Source: Tanytarsus gracilentus (taxonomy: Eukaryota > Arthropoda > Insecta > Diptera > Chironomidae). From it: a stretch of DNA of 64,000 nucleotides. The translations under genes were made by a program, and so were the position numbers. The notes below the pieces were generated by a model. It did not search any database. It saw only the letters and a list, made by a program, of their open reading frames with translations, and was not told the DNA's origin. Below, piece after piece: positions 1-13,300 of this stretch; position 1 is the first letter of the stretch; each line of letters starts with the position of its first letter. The DNA lies in the NCBI GenBank assembly GCA_038502055.1, contig JAXRKN010000043.1, positions 4,774,001 to 4,838,000 on the forward strand, given 5' to 3'.

Positions 1-3000
1 GAAAATCTTGGATGAAGAAACAAATTCATTGAGTACGCCACGTATGAGCTGTAAAATGTGATTAAACTAAAAATTAGTTATAAAATTTTCAAAAATTGTT
101 TAATTGAGATCGATAGTTAAGAAGTTATGGTTTGAAAAATTTAAATTAATATTACCTTGAACTAATGTAGAGAAAACATGCAACCACGTTGTAGAAAACT
201 TCCTATAAATTTTTGACGTGATGATTTTACGATGTCACAAAAATTTAACCTGTTTTACTCACAAAAATAGATTGTCTAATCAGTCCATAGGTTCGTGCAC
301 TAAAAATGTATGAGATCAGTAATATGAAGGTTGTTGTCAGACATGCCGTCACTGTTGAATGAAAACTATAGAACGCTTCACCTAAAAGTTAAATGCTAAA
401 TTATTTTAAAACAAATGTAACGAGGACACTATTTACCCATTTCTGGAGCTACATGTATTTTTGGCATTCCAAATCTAATCAAAAATATTAGAAGAAATCT
501 TTTTTAAGATGACATTTCTCACCTAATTAAAAGTGTCTCACAGCAGCTTCCTAAAAATGTAAATTTTATATTCCATAGACAAAATTGTTGACATGAAAAA
601 TTTACCGAGAAGCAATTCAAAAATTTTCAATAATCCGCATTGCGTGAAGAGAAACTCTAAATGCAGACCTGTAAAAATTTTTTACGGGAAAAATGTCGCA
701 AAAAAATTATTTTTACTCACAAGTACAAACTCTACACCATCCGAGTTTAATTCCATGTTGCTGTCTTCGATGTTGATGTGGATTTGGAAGTTCTATCACT
801 GTTGGCATGTCTTTTAATGAATTTAAATATTTATTCACATAAAAAGGTGTCTCAACTTTAGTGAACAAAGACTGAATAATTATTTTTTCAAGAAATATTT
901 TCTTTTTCCGCTCACGTTTTAAAATTGCGAGAAAATAATTTTCTGCTTGCAGTGTTCAAAAAAAAATTAATATTTAGTTGTTCAAATTTGAATTTTCAAT
1001 TTTTTATGGATGACATAAATAAATTTTAATCAGTTTAGTTTAAAAAATTAATATATTTCACAAAAGAAAACGCAATAATTTTTTGGCCTTGACTAAAAAT
1101 AAAGATCATTTTCATTTTTCAAGATCGTCTATTTTATTTTCTCTCTTGAAGTTTTTTTCGCTCACTTTTATTTCTTCTTTTTCTTCATCATCAACAAATC
1201 AAGCACTTTGACTTTGTATCGTTTTGTGAATGAATTTTCTACGCGTTTTCCAAGTTTTTTTTCTTCGAAATTTTTGAAGATTTAATTTGAAATTTATTTA
1301 AAATCTGGAAAATATATAAAATGTTTTATTAATATGTTTTTAAAAATATTCAAAATGAAAAACGATAAAATGACATTTTTTCCCCATTAAATGTACATAA
1401 AAGTGTTGCGCACTAAAAGTCATACAAACTACAAAAAAATGGCATCCCTACATTAATTCAGAGTCTTCTTCTTTTTGCAACAAAATCATAAGAATATGGG
1501 AAAATAAATTGTTACAATGAATTATTCATTAGTGATGGAGGGAAAAATCAATTGTTTTCATAGCATACGTAATGTGTGTCTTCTTCTTTTTTTATTACAC
1601 GAACCAGTCAAGAGCTTAATGTTTTTTCTATCGGAATGCCATTAAAGTTTTGTCGTCATTTGATCCCTTTTTTTAAGAGGGAGATGCCGCATGTATGGAT
1701 TTAAGGAAATTCAAGCTATTCGCTTCGTATAATGATCGTAACCTAATTTTATGAGAGATAAATTGAATTTTTAAATTTTATCGTCTAGAGAGAGAGAGAG
1801 GAAAGTAAGCTTATAAAGGCAATTTTTCAATATCCGAAGGAGTAAAAATGTCTAAAGCATTTATCATCATAAACAAGCATTTTGAGATCAATCAGAGAGC
1901 ACCACTCACAACACAACACAGCAGAAGAATCGATGTAGCAAATTTACTATTGCATAAGTCTGAAATATGATTGGATTTGAATAGAAAAGCAATATAGACT
2001 ATTTCATATTATTTGTGCTCAACACGTGCACTTCTCGGAGTGTATTGAAGAGAATTAGGAAGAATTCGATTTTATGCAATTTCATGGGGTTGCAATAAAT
2101 TTATTTTATTACATTCCTTTTCTTATGAGCGAGCAAACAAAAATTGAAAACGAAGGATGTTGGGTAAATCGTAAACTAATATGCTAGGGAGGTATTCCAA
2201 AGTTTTGGAACTAAAGTTTAAAGCGTTCCTTTTTTAACTGCACAACATCACGTAGAGACCTTCTATTATAATGCAATCGCCAACAGCAACAGCACGAAAA
2301 TAAATGAAGGAATGTTTTTCTTAGTTACGAGCTAAAAATGCTCTGCAAATATTTGAATTTCGAAGTGAAAATGAAAAGTTGAGGGGGAGTTGAAAAAGAA
2401 ATTACATTCCATAAGAGAATGTGCGATTTGATTGCAGAAAGAGATATGAAGCATTCTCGTGATTTCACCTGCACCATTCTCGACTGGTGTTCCATGATTT
2501 GCTTTCCAACTTGATTAATTTTGTGCCATTTACTGTCTCTCCTTGCCGCACTTTAGCGAATGAATTTCGAGAGCGTATATATGTGGAATTATCATGGGAA
2601 TTATATGGAGGAATTAATCAAGTGATGAAAAAAATTGCTAGCAGTAAAAATTTTTTTCGATTGCATTTGCAAGAAATTTTTTTAAATCCACTAAATTGCA
2701 GTACAGCATACCGCAGAAAGCAAATAATAAAGTCGGGTATGGTGAATGTTTTAAACATGATAACTGAATGCTTGTGTGAAAAAATGGATTTCATTTCACT
2801 GAATGTCCTTCATAGGAAAAAAAATTTGCCATGATTTTTTTTTATTTTCATAAAATTTATGCAAAAAACTCACTTGATATTTTCATCATATGTACGCACA
2901 TCAAGAACATCATCATCATCATCCCGACAGATGAAATGTTTTGATTTATCGTCAATGCACGCTGAGAGACTTGATGATGGCGACAACCACACGAACCACA

Positions 3001-6000
3001 AATGTTTTAACAGCCAAAAAGTAAGAGTGTTTGCCAAAAATTGTAAAAGGCACACACACATTGTGTCGTATCAACATAGTACGAGCATAAATCAACCAGA
3101 GTGCACAGATGAGGAAATAAAACATAAAACTTAAATGAGAAACTTAATTTCCTGGCGATGCTGATGTCATTTTGATTTGCAGATATTCATTTCAGTGAAA
3201 TGAAAACACAGAAACATACATCCAGCACCATACCGATATTTCCATCAAAAAACCTCGACGATTTAATGACATGGGATTATGGGTTTATGGATTTCGGAAA
3301 ACGATTCATTTTATTGTGCTCCTGCGATGAATGTATGTGCTCATATATGAGATTATAATGCGTTTCATTCTGGAAAAAAGAGTGAACTTTAATACCATCG
3401 AGGTTGAGTTGCTATTGGTTATTTTTTTGGGGTCATCGAAAGTGGAAAATATTTCAAAATTATTTAACAATTTTTCTTGTATCAAAAGAATTTAACAAAT
3501 TTATTACTTTTTATGTCAATTCCAACCGTTCACCACAAAATTTATGCAAAATGAGAAATTTGTGCATTTTCAATTTAATCATCATCCATAATGGAAAAGA
3601 TAATAAAATTTGTCAAAAAGAGAAAAATACCAAATTTAATCTCACGTCAGATGGATAAAATTCATGCATTATACTCACACAAGAAAAATATACAAAAGAG
3701 GATTTTATGGTCGGTTGTTAAGTCTTATTTTAATACAGCAGCAAACAAACATACATAAAAATTGGAGTGCTAACTCACTTTTGATCCATACACAAATGAC
3801 GCCCACGTACATCACCCATAGTATCACGATGTATTGTTTTTCCATTTTCATATCATTCTTTGTGTAACTATGTGATGGAGAGAGACTGAGTGCAAACAGC
3901 CATGACTTCAACCTCATTCGTATATTTTTTTAATTAATTAAAAAAGGCAAATATGTCGTTTGTTATTAATTTTTTCGTGTTTACCTCAAAATAATTCTTT
4001 TAAAACAATTCTCCAAAAATTCATGCGAAATAGAGAAAAGATTTTTGACACAATGTAAAATTAATTTCAACTAATTAATTTATTTCAATTGTTTCCTCTC
4101 ATTTCAGGTATGTTTTCGATTCCATCCCACGAAAGCCAGTAATTTAATAATGGCTTTGAAAGTATTTCGTTCTTTCTCTGATATTTGTAAGTGAGTTGGA
4201 AACATATTATGTAATTTTACCGTCGAATATTCACAGACATTTTCCCTTCGAGCGGATTATGAATTTATATTTTGGTAACACAAATCCCATTGAATTTTGC
4301 ATACATATATACGTTGGCAGTGTCATGACAACGCAACTAATTAATTTATTTGATCTCTCTGACAACTCGTGATTAAGAAAAATGGGAAGCAGACATAAAG
4401 TGAGTTTTTCTGTCGACAAAATTTGCTTTTAAAGTCGAAAACTTTTTTAAGTTTAAAAATTAAATTTTTGAGGATTTAAAAATTCAAATATACAATGAAT
4501 TTTTCATGTTAACTTCACTAATTTATTTTCTTGAAATTGTTAATTTATTTAATTATGTACATATTTTGCAAACATTTTCCGAGTAAAATTAAATCCCTTC
4601 TCAATCGATGAAGGTATTGATGAACAGGTATTGACGTGATATTCTAGAGAACAAATGAAGAAGAATTCTCCAAACATCAACAGAAATAAAAAGTTCTTTA
4701 TTTCAAAGATAAACACATAAAGAATGAGTTGGGATGTGAGATATGTGTCTTAATTTATCTCCACTCGTTCCTGTCAATGACAAAGTAAAAACTTTTCTCT
4801 CTCTCTTCGAATCAATTAATTCCATTTGAAATCGATCGGATTTTGCACAATATTTTCAATGAAAAGACAAAAACACACACATGGAGTTGAGATTAGTGTT
4901 GATGAATTAATAGACATTACATTGTATGGGAGTTATCTGAAATTTCATTAGAGGAATTAGGCTTGCAGGCATGTGTGTATCGAAAAGTTTTACGTAACTT
5001 CCTCGAGATGTCAAAAGAGATCAAGAACTTTAGCACATGCTGAAATTTACCGTTTGATTAAATTATTGATGATTTTGACATGAAATTTTTTATAATTTTA
5101 ACGGTTATTTTTTGAAATTTTTTATGTCACGATTAATTGGCATGACTTTTGGTGACTAACTTTTCTCAAAATCATTCTCGATGTCTTTAATTTATTTACT
5201 CAATTCTTGCCTTTCAAATCACCCTTCGAAAATTCGATTAAAACAATGGCAAAAGAAGGAATTTCAATGAGTCCTTCATTAACAGTCTCTCGAGTTGTCT
5301 TTATTCGTTTATACTTTCCTGTGTTTGATACTTTTCCGTACAATTGTGGGGAAGTGAGCTGATATCAAAAAAGTGAAATGTTTTTATATTCCGCCCACGT
5401 AAGTTGGTTGAGTTTTGGAGAGATAATATTTTTAAAGCATTCGCTTTTTAATTTTGCACATGTTAAAAACACACAAAGCAAATGCGAGATAATTGGTTCT
5501 ATGTTAAATTAACCTTTTTAACTTTTCACGCTTGTTTAGACGCGTTCACAACTGCAGCATTCAAATTTAAATTAATATCATTTGGGAACGCGTTCACTTC
5601 ATTTTCCATCCTTGGCGTGTAATTTGAATGACAAAAAAAGTCTAAATGAGGGAGCGAGAACTCGAGCACTCCATGCAGATGTTGTCATATATTTTTGAGA
5701 ATCACACACTGCGTATGTGGCACTCGCGCTGTGTATATGTTTTTACTCGTGACATGAATTCATAATGACTTTTCTTTTCTTATCCTTATTTTTTTTCTTG
5801 TTCTGTAAATCACATTATTGTAAATTTTATTATGTTTCTTTTTTCTCGGAGCATTAAACTCGTGATCCCATAAAAAGACTTTTTTCATATAAATTCCATT
5901 TTCATTATTTCGAAATTTTTTTAAGGATATTTTTCACTTCTTTAAATAAGTGAAAATTAAATTCTTTAAATACTTTAGAAATAATTCAATTAAAATTTAT

Positions 6001-6500
6001 TTATACAAACTCTTTAAGAAAAATATTTTCCTTTGATATCGCAAGAGAATTTTAATTTCATCTTTTCGCTCGCACCATTCGCAGTGTGATTTTTTAATTT
6101 TGTGAAAAAATAACGTTGAGGAAACAGAAAAAGGATAAGGAAGTTAATTAAATTTTTCCTCCATTCATTCGCAATTCACTATCAAGACATGAACAAATGT
6201 ACATTATGGTGATAGCAGACGCTCCATAAAATAAAAGTTTTTCAGGGACATACCAACAATGAGATTTGTTTACACTGTATGAGAGTGTAGCTAGCATGTT
6301 GATTCAAACAATTCATCGAGAGATAAGGCAGTTGCTGTAAAACACTTATCAAATCATGAGAATGCTTTAATTTATTACTTGTTGGTGTTTAACAAGAGCA
6401 AATTATGGCGTCCTTTACAATGAGAGTGGAAAAAGCTCACGAGAGCTTTTAAATGGCATCACATGAGGACACGGTCATACAGAGAATCATTTGGTATTTG
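1..6500. other. Noncoding AT-rich stretch, presumed CASK intron or upstream region
   Basis: I find no exon here with recognisable protein similarity on either strand. Open frames are short, lack codon-like composition, and often start at non-ATG codons. The stretch lies upstream of CASK exons that begin in mid-protein at 21152, so it is probably part of a very long CASK intron; this is inference. Only A/T-rich low complexity and short purine or pyrimidine runs are visible. Confidence 0.5.
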
Positions 6501-6711
6501 ATGCAAATGTTAACTGTAAGACTGTGTCTTTATGAATGCTCGAAAACATCGCCAGTCGGTAACGCAGAAAAATAAAACTTTTCGGTCGGTAGCGAAACTT
6601 TTAAAAGCTCAAAATTGCTCCATCTCTCGACAATTTTAAAAGCTCAGGACATTTTCGAAAAAGAGCTTTTCGAAATTCAACATAGCGAAAATAAAAATCT
6701 TCACCCTCGCA

Positions 6712-6922
6712 GAATCATTTGTATACGGTAGTCCGTGTGAGCAAGTTGCTGTGATCGCTATGCTTGTGATTTTTTTCCCTCTCGGATTTAAGACACTCTC
6801 AAAGGCGTTGGTGAACGGAAGTGTAGAAAGTTAATTTTGAGGTCATAAAATTGTAATAAAAAGTGCTAAGTGTAATTTTTTCCACCTTTACGAGTAATTT
6901 ACTAAAATAAAAATGGCAATAA
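6712..6922 (+). promoter_or_regulatory. Possible alternative first exon with a strong splice donor
   Basis: This block is less AT-rich than its surroundings. It ends with an ATG four codons before a consensus donor: ATGGCAATAATTT, then gtgagt, with the donor at 6923. Just upstream are two related GTCGGTA motifs (about 6555 and 6586) and repeated TTTTAAAAGCTC words (about 6600 and 6640). It could be a first exon of a short CASK isoform, because fly CASK is known to use alternative promoters. However, its phase (1) does not join directly to the exon at 21152, so an intermediate exon would be required. This is weak evidence only. Confidence 0.2.
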
Positions 6923-6930
6923 TTTGTGAG

Positions 6931-9524
6931 TTAACGATGTGTTTGAACGAAGTGTACAATGTCAAAAGAGCTTCTTGTATAACTGGCTAAATTGGCTCGT
7001 TTATATACGGAAAGGAAGAGAGAGATCATTAATTTATATTATGTATGCATGTGCGTCTCCAACCCATCCTCCTTTATCAATTCTTCTCAGCACTAACAAC
7101 AACCAGACGTCGTTTCCCAGCTCACGGATGCGTAAAAATCAAACTTTCATTCTCTAAAGGATTTTTATCCACATGAAAATTCAATGAAACGTACATTCGA
7201 TTTGGGCGATGATGGTGGTATTAATATTCTCATGATAAAGGCCAAAATAAAGAAGTCAAGATCGATGCGATGAAATTCATGCGATGGAAAATGGCAAAAA
7301 ATTGTCCCCTCATGAATAGATACAGCAGCTAAGCGAGTAAAGCACGGCGCACAAAATGATAATGACGTTAATGACTTTCACATTATCTCTATAACTGAAC
7401 TCCTTTATAATGTTTGTCATGCTTCTGCTGCTGCCGATGTCAGAGAGTAAATTTTCCTGCGCCTTTTTCTTCTTCTTCTTGATTCTATTGAAAGTTAAAA
7501 ATGACACGAACAAGTGAATTACCAACTGTCAAATGGAGCGAGAAAAAAACTTTCCGCAAGACCAAACGATGAAGGAGGATGGAAATAGTAAAAGTTTTTA
7601 TCAGTTTTCTTATATTGAGTTGGAAAACTATTTTATCATTGTGGAAAAACGGACATGAATTTTTCTTGTTGAATATTCTTTTGTGTGAAGTTTTTTAATG
7701 ATTTAAAATGGAATATTTTAATGTAATAACTTATTTAACAAATTTCAACTTTAAGTTTAAAAAACACTTAAGAAAATGTCCATTAAATTCCTTTTAACTT
7801 TTACCTAAACCCACACTTAACAAAATATCAACTAAACTAAACCGAATAAAGGCGGAGTAAATTGAAACCTATCAAAACATCCCTCCGGTGATGACGATTG
7901 AACCGAAATCATCCTTTCCTTATACACTTAACAACATTAATAAACTACATGAGCCAAATGTATATCCGGAAGAGAATTATGACAGTTGAAGAGCAATGTT
8001 TGATAACGAAGCTGATGAGAAATTGCCAACCAATATTATCACAATAAGTCGTTAATAAAATGCCGTGAATGTTTTGGGCATGTAATAAAGTTAAATGGAC
8101 AAACAACCGCAGAAAAACGTCCAGTGGCTTATCTCTCTGAAATATACGGGACTGTGAAAGAATGAATAAAATTGCTTTTGCTATGAGCAAACCAATTAAC
8201 ATCATATTGAAACAAAAAAATTGCTCACATGTGAGGGTGTTGGCGGAAATTGGACAAAGATGAGAAAATCTGGATGAGAGATTTTAAAAAAATAAATTGA
8301 AAAATCTGGGGACTTTTTTTAATGGAATTTATTAAAATTTTACAATGCAATTTATGAAAAATTACGTGCAGCAAAAAACGGCTTTTATTTTTTTGTTCAT
8401 TTGTGAAACTCAAAACAAAAAAGTGTTTTCTCAAAAAATATTAATGAATTTAATTTGATTTAAATTTTCACTGTTTTAAAATTTAAACATGAAGCTAATT
8501 TCAAATTGGGGTGAGGTCAAGAAAGTAATGGGATGCACTCTAATATAGCTTCATTCTTAGTTTATTATAATAATAAATTATTAAAATTCACTAATTAGAT
8601 GGAATATCGCATTTATTAATTGAATTGAAATACAATTTGCAATAAAATTAATTCTCCAAAATAGTTTCATTTGAACTATTTTATATCGCCCACGAATTAA
8701 TTTCTTTTATTGTGTCCAGCATTGGTTTTACTTCTATGGTGATTGCAATTATATTGAACATATCACACATAATCTGAAAAAGCTCTCAACGGAAAGCAAT
8801 CAAGAATTCCATTTAGCGATTAATTTGGGTGTAATTTTTCAACTCCTTCACAGAAGATTAAAAACCTTTTCTAATCATTTCAACTGTAAACGTTTCATCC
8901 GGTGGACATCAAAAGGCATTAATTAGAACCATCTGAAAGATCTCAATTATTCATGTCTGCTCTTTTTTAATGGTTTTACTGCAGATAAATTTTATTTCCT
9001 TTTTTGCCCTCACGCAAAGAATAGAAATAAATTATTGAATAGGATAAATGGGAAATGAATATACATAAAAAATGTGTGCACGACACACGAGAAATTTATC
9101 GCGATATCATAAAAAATGGGAATTTTTAAATGGCGGAATTGAAATAATGGAAAACCATGCACTTTCGAGTTGTGTTAGATTGCTTTTGTTGGATTTATTA
9201 ACTGAATAAATTTAAAAATTTGAGTGCATTGTGGATTAAGGGATGAATGAAGTGCTGGTTTGTTTTTGAAGTTTAAATGGGAAAATGTTCAAAAAGCTTT
9301 AAGAGTGTCAAATATTGAAAAATTTATTTACTTTTCTAAACTTGATGCATTGACAAGCAAAATATTAAATTCTTTCGAAAATACTCAATCAACTCACGCT
9401 TATGAAATTAATTTCCCAAGCGAATTCCATCAAAAAATAAAAACTCGAGAAAAAGGACTAATTTTGTTCCTTCAATTGAACATCAGCAGGATCATTTTTT
9501 GTTGAAAGCTGTTGAAAGTAAAGC

Positions 9525-9527
<3 letters not shown>
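6931..9527. other. Noncoding stretch, nothing recognised
   Basis: It is AT-rich and has no convincing exon. The longest open frames (about 60-85 codons) have random-looking translations. It presumably belongs to the long region upstream of the CASK C-terminal exons. Confidence 0.5.

Positions 9528-9572
<45 letters not shown>
9528..9572 (+). repeat. (GT)n microsatellite, about 22 units
   Basis: An uninterrupted run of GT dinucleotides spans about 45 bases. It is an ordinary dinucleotide microsatellite and probably length-polymorphic. Confidence 0.97.
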
Positions 9573-9573
<1 letters not shown>

Positions 9574-10627
9574 TCTTATGAAATATGAGGACGGTGATTT
9601 CCTGTCAATTTCAATGAACGTGCTCAGAATATCATGAAGATGAATGTTCATTCAAAAAAACACCCTTAGAGTGAGATTATGGCTCATAAATTTTTTTCAT
9701 AGAGCTTTCTAAGCTTCAATTAAAGCTCTTCTCTGGTTCGAAGGATTTGTAATTCCTTTCCTCAATTTAATTACACAACATTAATTGTAAACGATCCGAA
9801 TAAGCCGTTAAAACATCACAATAAAAATAAAAATTAAGCACTGCAATCTTTCACTAGATGTTGGGTAATAAATTAAAATCATTAAAATGATTAATTTCTT
9901 CAGCGAAAATTTTAGAAAAGATGAAAAATTATTAATTAAATTTCCAATTTTAAACACAGTTGTAGTTTTTACATAGAACACTGCGGAAATGTTTACACAA
10001 CAATGATTAAATTTACCTACAAATATTTGAATATCCGCAATGTCATCAACACCACCAGCAGCACCATGTATCACTTCAACTACATGCTTACATCGCAATT
10101 CCGCTTTGAAAAATTTTGTAGATTCAAAGAATTTCCTTTTCTGTGACTTGTTTGATCTGTAAATTGCTCTGTTTGTGTTTGCATTCTTGTTTGAGTACAT
10201 GCTCACGAGGCACGAGCGCACATCAAGCGCAAAGAGTGTCACGCAAGCCATAAATTAAAGCAGTGGAAATTTGGTTGATGTGTGAAAAACAAAAATTGCA
10301 AAAGTTATTTAATTTTTGACACATCTTGCGCAAACACAAAGTGCCTTCAAAAATTAAAATTTCTTGTCGTCAGCAACTGCTGTTTATGTCGGGAAAAATG
10401 TAAACGCATCTAATGAGTCTTATTTGTTTGAAAAAGTTCCGCAATTAAATTAATTTCCTCTATCTTCTCACTTAATGATCAACAAGTTTATTCTAGAATT
10501 CTGTTGTTGACAGCATGAGAAGTGAAGTTTTGTTTTATTGCGAGAAGGATTTATGAGTGGGATGCTTTCAAAGCGTCATGAAATTTTGAGGGTTTTTATC
10601 AATGTGATGATGCTTTTTATGAGCAAT
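9573..10627. other. Noncoding stretch left of the foldback element
   Basis: No exon is supported. A 147-codon open frame on the minus strand (9808-10251) lacks family resemblance, and much of its translation is simple A/T-driven composition. Confidence 0.45.
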
Positions 10628-10739
10628 CCCTATTTGCACCGAAATTGTAAAATGTATGTAACAAAGATGTAACGACGATGTAAAATAAAAATGTAAAATC
10701 AACGTTAAAAAAGCGATTAGCGACGCGTGTTTTTTAATA

Positions 10740-11230
10740 AAAATGATACAAAAAAAATGTAAAGTCTATCTTTTTACGATGTAAAGTTCTTACAAAATTT
10801 TAGTTTAAAAAATGTAAAATGACCGTTTGTAGAATGTAAAATCTTGTTTTTTTCGTTGTAAAGTTCATACAAAATTTTAGTTCATAAAATGTAAAATCTA
10901 TCTTTTTACGATGTAAAGTTCATACAAAATTTTAGTTTGAAAAATGTAAAATGACTGTTCATAAAATGTAAAATGACTGTTCATAAAATGTAAAAGCTAT
11001 CCTTTTTTGATGTAAAATTCTTACAAAATTTTAGTTTAAAAAATGTAAAATGACTGTTTGTAGAATGTAAAATCTATTTTTTTCCGATGTAAAGTTCATA
11101 CAAAATTTTAGTTCTTAAAATGTAAAATCTATCTTTTTTCGATGTAAAATGACTGCTTATAAAATGTAAAATCTACTGTTTTTCAATGTAAAACTCATAA
11201 AACATAAATGTAAAATCAGTTTAAAAAAAT
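10740..11230 (+). repeat. Left-arm tandem array of TGTAAA-containing units
   Basis: About six degenerate units, mostly 55-75 bases long, repeat the words ATGTAAAATCTATC, GATGTAAAGTTCATAC and AAAATTTTAG. Two interleaved unit types occur, one carrying TGACTGTTCATAAA. The array lies inside the foldback element, and the right arm carries the complementary TTTTACAT word. Confidence 0.8.
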
Positions 11231-11716
11231 GTAAAAACAACATGAGGTTTTTCAAAAAAAAATAATTTTTTTCATTTTTTATTTTTTTCCTTTTTTTACT
11301 CCTTTTTTTAATCCTCTTTACATTTTCTCCATCTTTATTTTACATTGCCTTTACATTTTTTTCTCATTGCCGTTACACACCTCTTTACTAAATTTTACAT
11401 TGCCTTTACCTTTTTTCCTCATTGCCTCTACATTTTCATTACCTTTATTTTACTTTGCCTTTACACCACTCTCACACCTTAAGCAATTTTTGCTTTCTCA
11501 TTTAAGGCGACACTCTATCCACTTTGCCAAACTCGCGAAAACTCTTATTATTCAGGTTTGGCAGAAGATTTATATAAGCAAAAGTTGAGATTTCACGAAA
11601 AATTTCGACTCTTTACATTGTCGTTACATTGTTAGAAACTTGTTTTTACAACAGTATAGATTTTACATTGAATTTACATTGTATCTCACGTTATATTTTA
11701 TTTTGTCACTTTTTAT

Positions 11717-11735
11717 GAAGTGAGTTCGAATCCTG
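11717..11735 (+). repeat. Internal inverted repeat, left copy, with a tRNA B-box-like core
   Basis: The 18-base word AGTGAGTTCGAATCCTGA is followed within about 12 bases by a run of T. An exact reverse-complement copy lies at 12444-12462. The core GTTCGAATCC matches the RNA polymerase III B box, but no A box or cloverleaf is visible, so a functional tRNA is not supported. Confidence 0.7.
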
Positions 11736-11914
11736 ACAAGTCACTATTTTTTTTTGCTTTTTTCAACTCTTTTTTGCTTTTTGATTAAAAAAGACCGTAA
11801 AAAAGAGAGAAAAAAATAAGTTTAAAGTACACATTTAGAAGTTAACAACATTTAAAAACAGTTTTTCTTGAATCCATATTGGGGTGAAAATACAGTGCTG
11901 GAACCTCAGCTTAG

Positions 11915-12220
11915 GTTGACTGGATTTCACTTCCAGCACTGTATCATACGTTGACTGGATTTCACTTCCAGCACTGAAATGTAAATTGACTGGATCTCAC
12001 TTCCAGCACTGTATCTTACGTTGACTAGATTTCACTTCCAGCACTGAAACTTAGATTGTCTGGATGTCACTTCCAGCACTGTATCATACGTTGACTGGAT
12101 TTCACTTCCAGCACTGAAATTTAAATTGACTGGATCTCACTTCCAGCACTGTATCATACGTTGACTGGATCTCACTTCCAGCATTGAAACTTAGGTTGAC
12201 TGGATCTCACTTCTTGCACC
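11915..12220 (+). repeat. Minisatellite of about 35-bp units, nine copies
   Basis: The unit TTGACTGGATTTCACTTCC plus AGCACTG recurs nine times. The short spacer after each unit roughly alternates between a GTATCATACG form and a GAAATTTAAA form, giving a higher-order dimer of about 70 bases. The array is much less AT-rich than the rest of the foldback element and sits near its centre. The word CAGTGCTGG, the reverse complement of the unit's end, lies just before the array. Confidence 0.92.
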
Positions 12221-12443
12221 AGATCTCACTTATCTTGGTTCAGAAAAATTAAATTAAAATTTAGACATAAAACCGCAATCGACTTGAATCGACTTAAGTT
12301 GATTGGCGAAAAACGCAATCGACTCAAGTCTTTTTACACAATATTAGATTTGTTACAAGATTTGTATTTGAGAGTCGGATATTATTGATTGAAATCATAA
12401 GTACAATATGATTGTTTGTAAAGCAAAAAAGATTGGGTCCCTA

Positions 12444-12462
12444 TCAGGATTCGAACTCACTC
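12444..12462 (-). repeat. Internal inverted repeat, right copy
   Basis: Read on the minus strand this is GAGTGAGTTCGAATCCTGA, sharing 18 consecutive bases with the plus-strand copy at 11717-11735. On its minus strand it is followed by a T-rich run, so the two copies face each other around the minisatellite. Confidence 0.7.
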
Positions 12463-12860
12463 CACAAGATTGATAATTTTTAGCAAAATTTGTAAAATAG
12501 TGAATTTGCATTTAATTTTCAAGTCGTTTGAGCACATTTTACAGTGAATTTAAATTGAATTTACAATTTTTTGTTCATTATTTTACATGTATTTAAACTT
12601 GATTTTACTGTTTGTAAACATTGATAATACTTCTATTTCATCCATTTTTTGAATTGATTTTACATTTATTTTTCACACCATTTAAAAACTTTCAATTACT
12701 TGATTTTACATAAATATTCAATAGATTTTACTGTTAAAGTTTAGTAATTTTACAGTTATTTTCTTATTTTTTTACACTGGATTTACCTTTCAACTTTACA
12801 TTGATTTTACATTTTGTTTAATATAATTTTGCATTTTCAAACCGTTGATTTTACATTTTA

Positions 12861-13300
12861 TTTACTTCCATTTTAACGTTCGAATTTACATTGAATTTAC
12901 ATTTGCTTCATCTTACTTTTGTTTTGATTTTACTTTTATATTTTGCTGGTTTTACAATTTTTAACTAATGATTTTACATTTAATTTTAATTGATTTTACA
13001 TTAAAACTTTTTAAACTTTACTGTTTAAATGAAGTTATTTTGAACTGATTTTACATTTTTTTTACTTCCATTTTAACGTTCGAATTTACATTGATTTTAC
13101 ATTTGCTTCATCTTACTTTTGTTTTGATTTTACTTTTATATTTTGCTGATTTTACAATTTTTAACTAATGATTTTACATTTAATTTTAATTGATTTTATA
13201 TTAAAACTTTATAAACTTTACTGTTTATATGAAGTTTCTTTGAACTGATTTTACATTTTTTTTACTTCCATTTTAACGTTCGAATTTACATTGATTTTAC
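12861..13300 (+). repeat. 200-bp tandem repeat in the right arm
   Basis: The word TTTACTTCCATTTTAACGTT occurs at exactly 12861, 13061 and 13261. The sequence between the occurrences is nearly identical, giving two full 200-base units and a partial third. Each unit is rich in TTTTACAT. The left arm has no equivalent 200-bp unit, so the arms have diverged or expanded independently. Confidence 0.9.

Noticed and set aside
9808..10251. 147-codon minus-strand open frame
   Set aside because: No family resemblance, AT-driven hydrophobic end, no splice or promoter support; probably chance in an AT-rich region.
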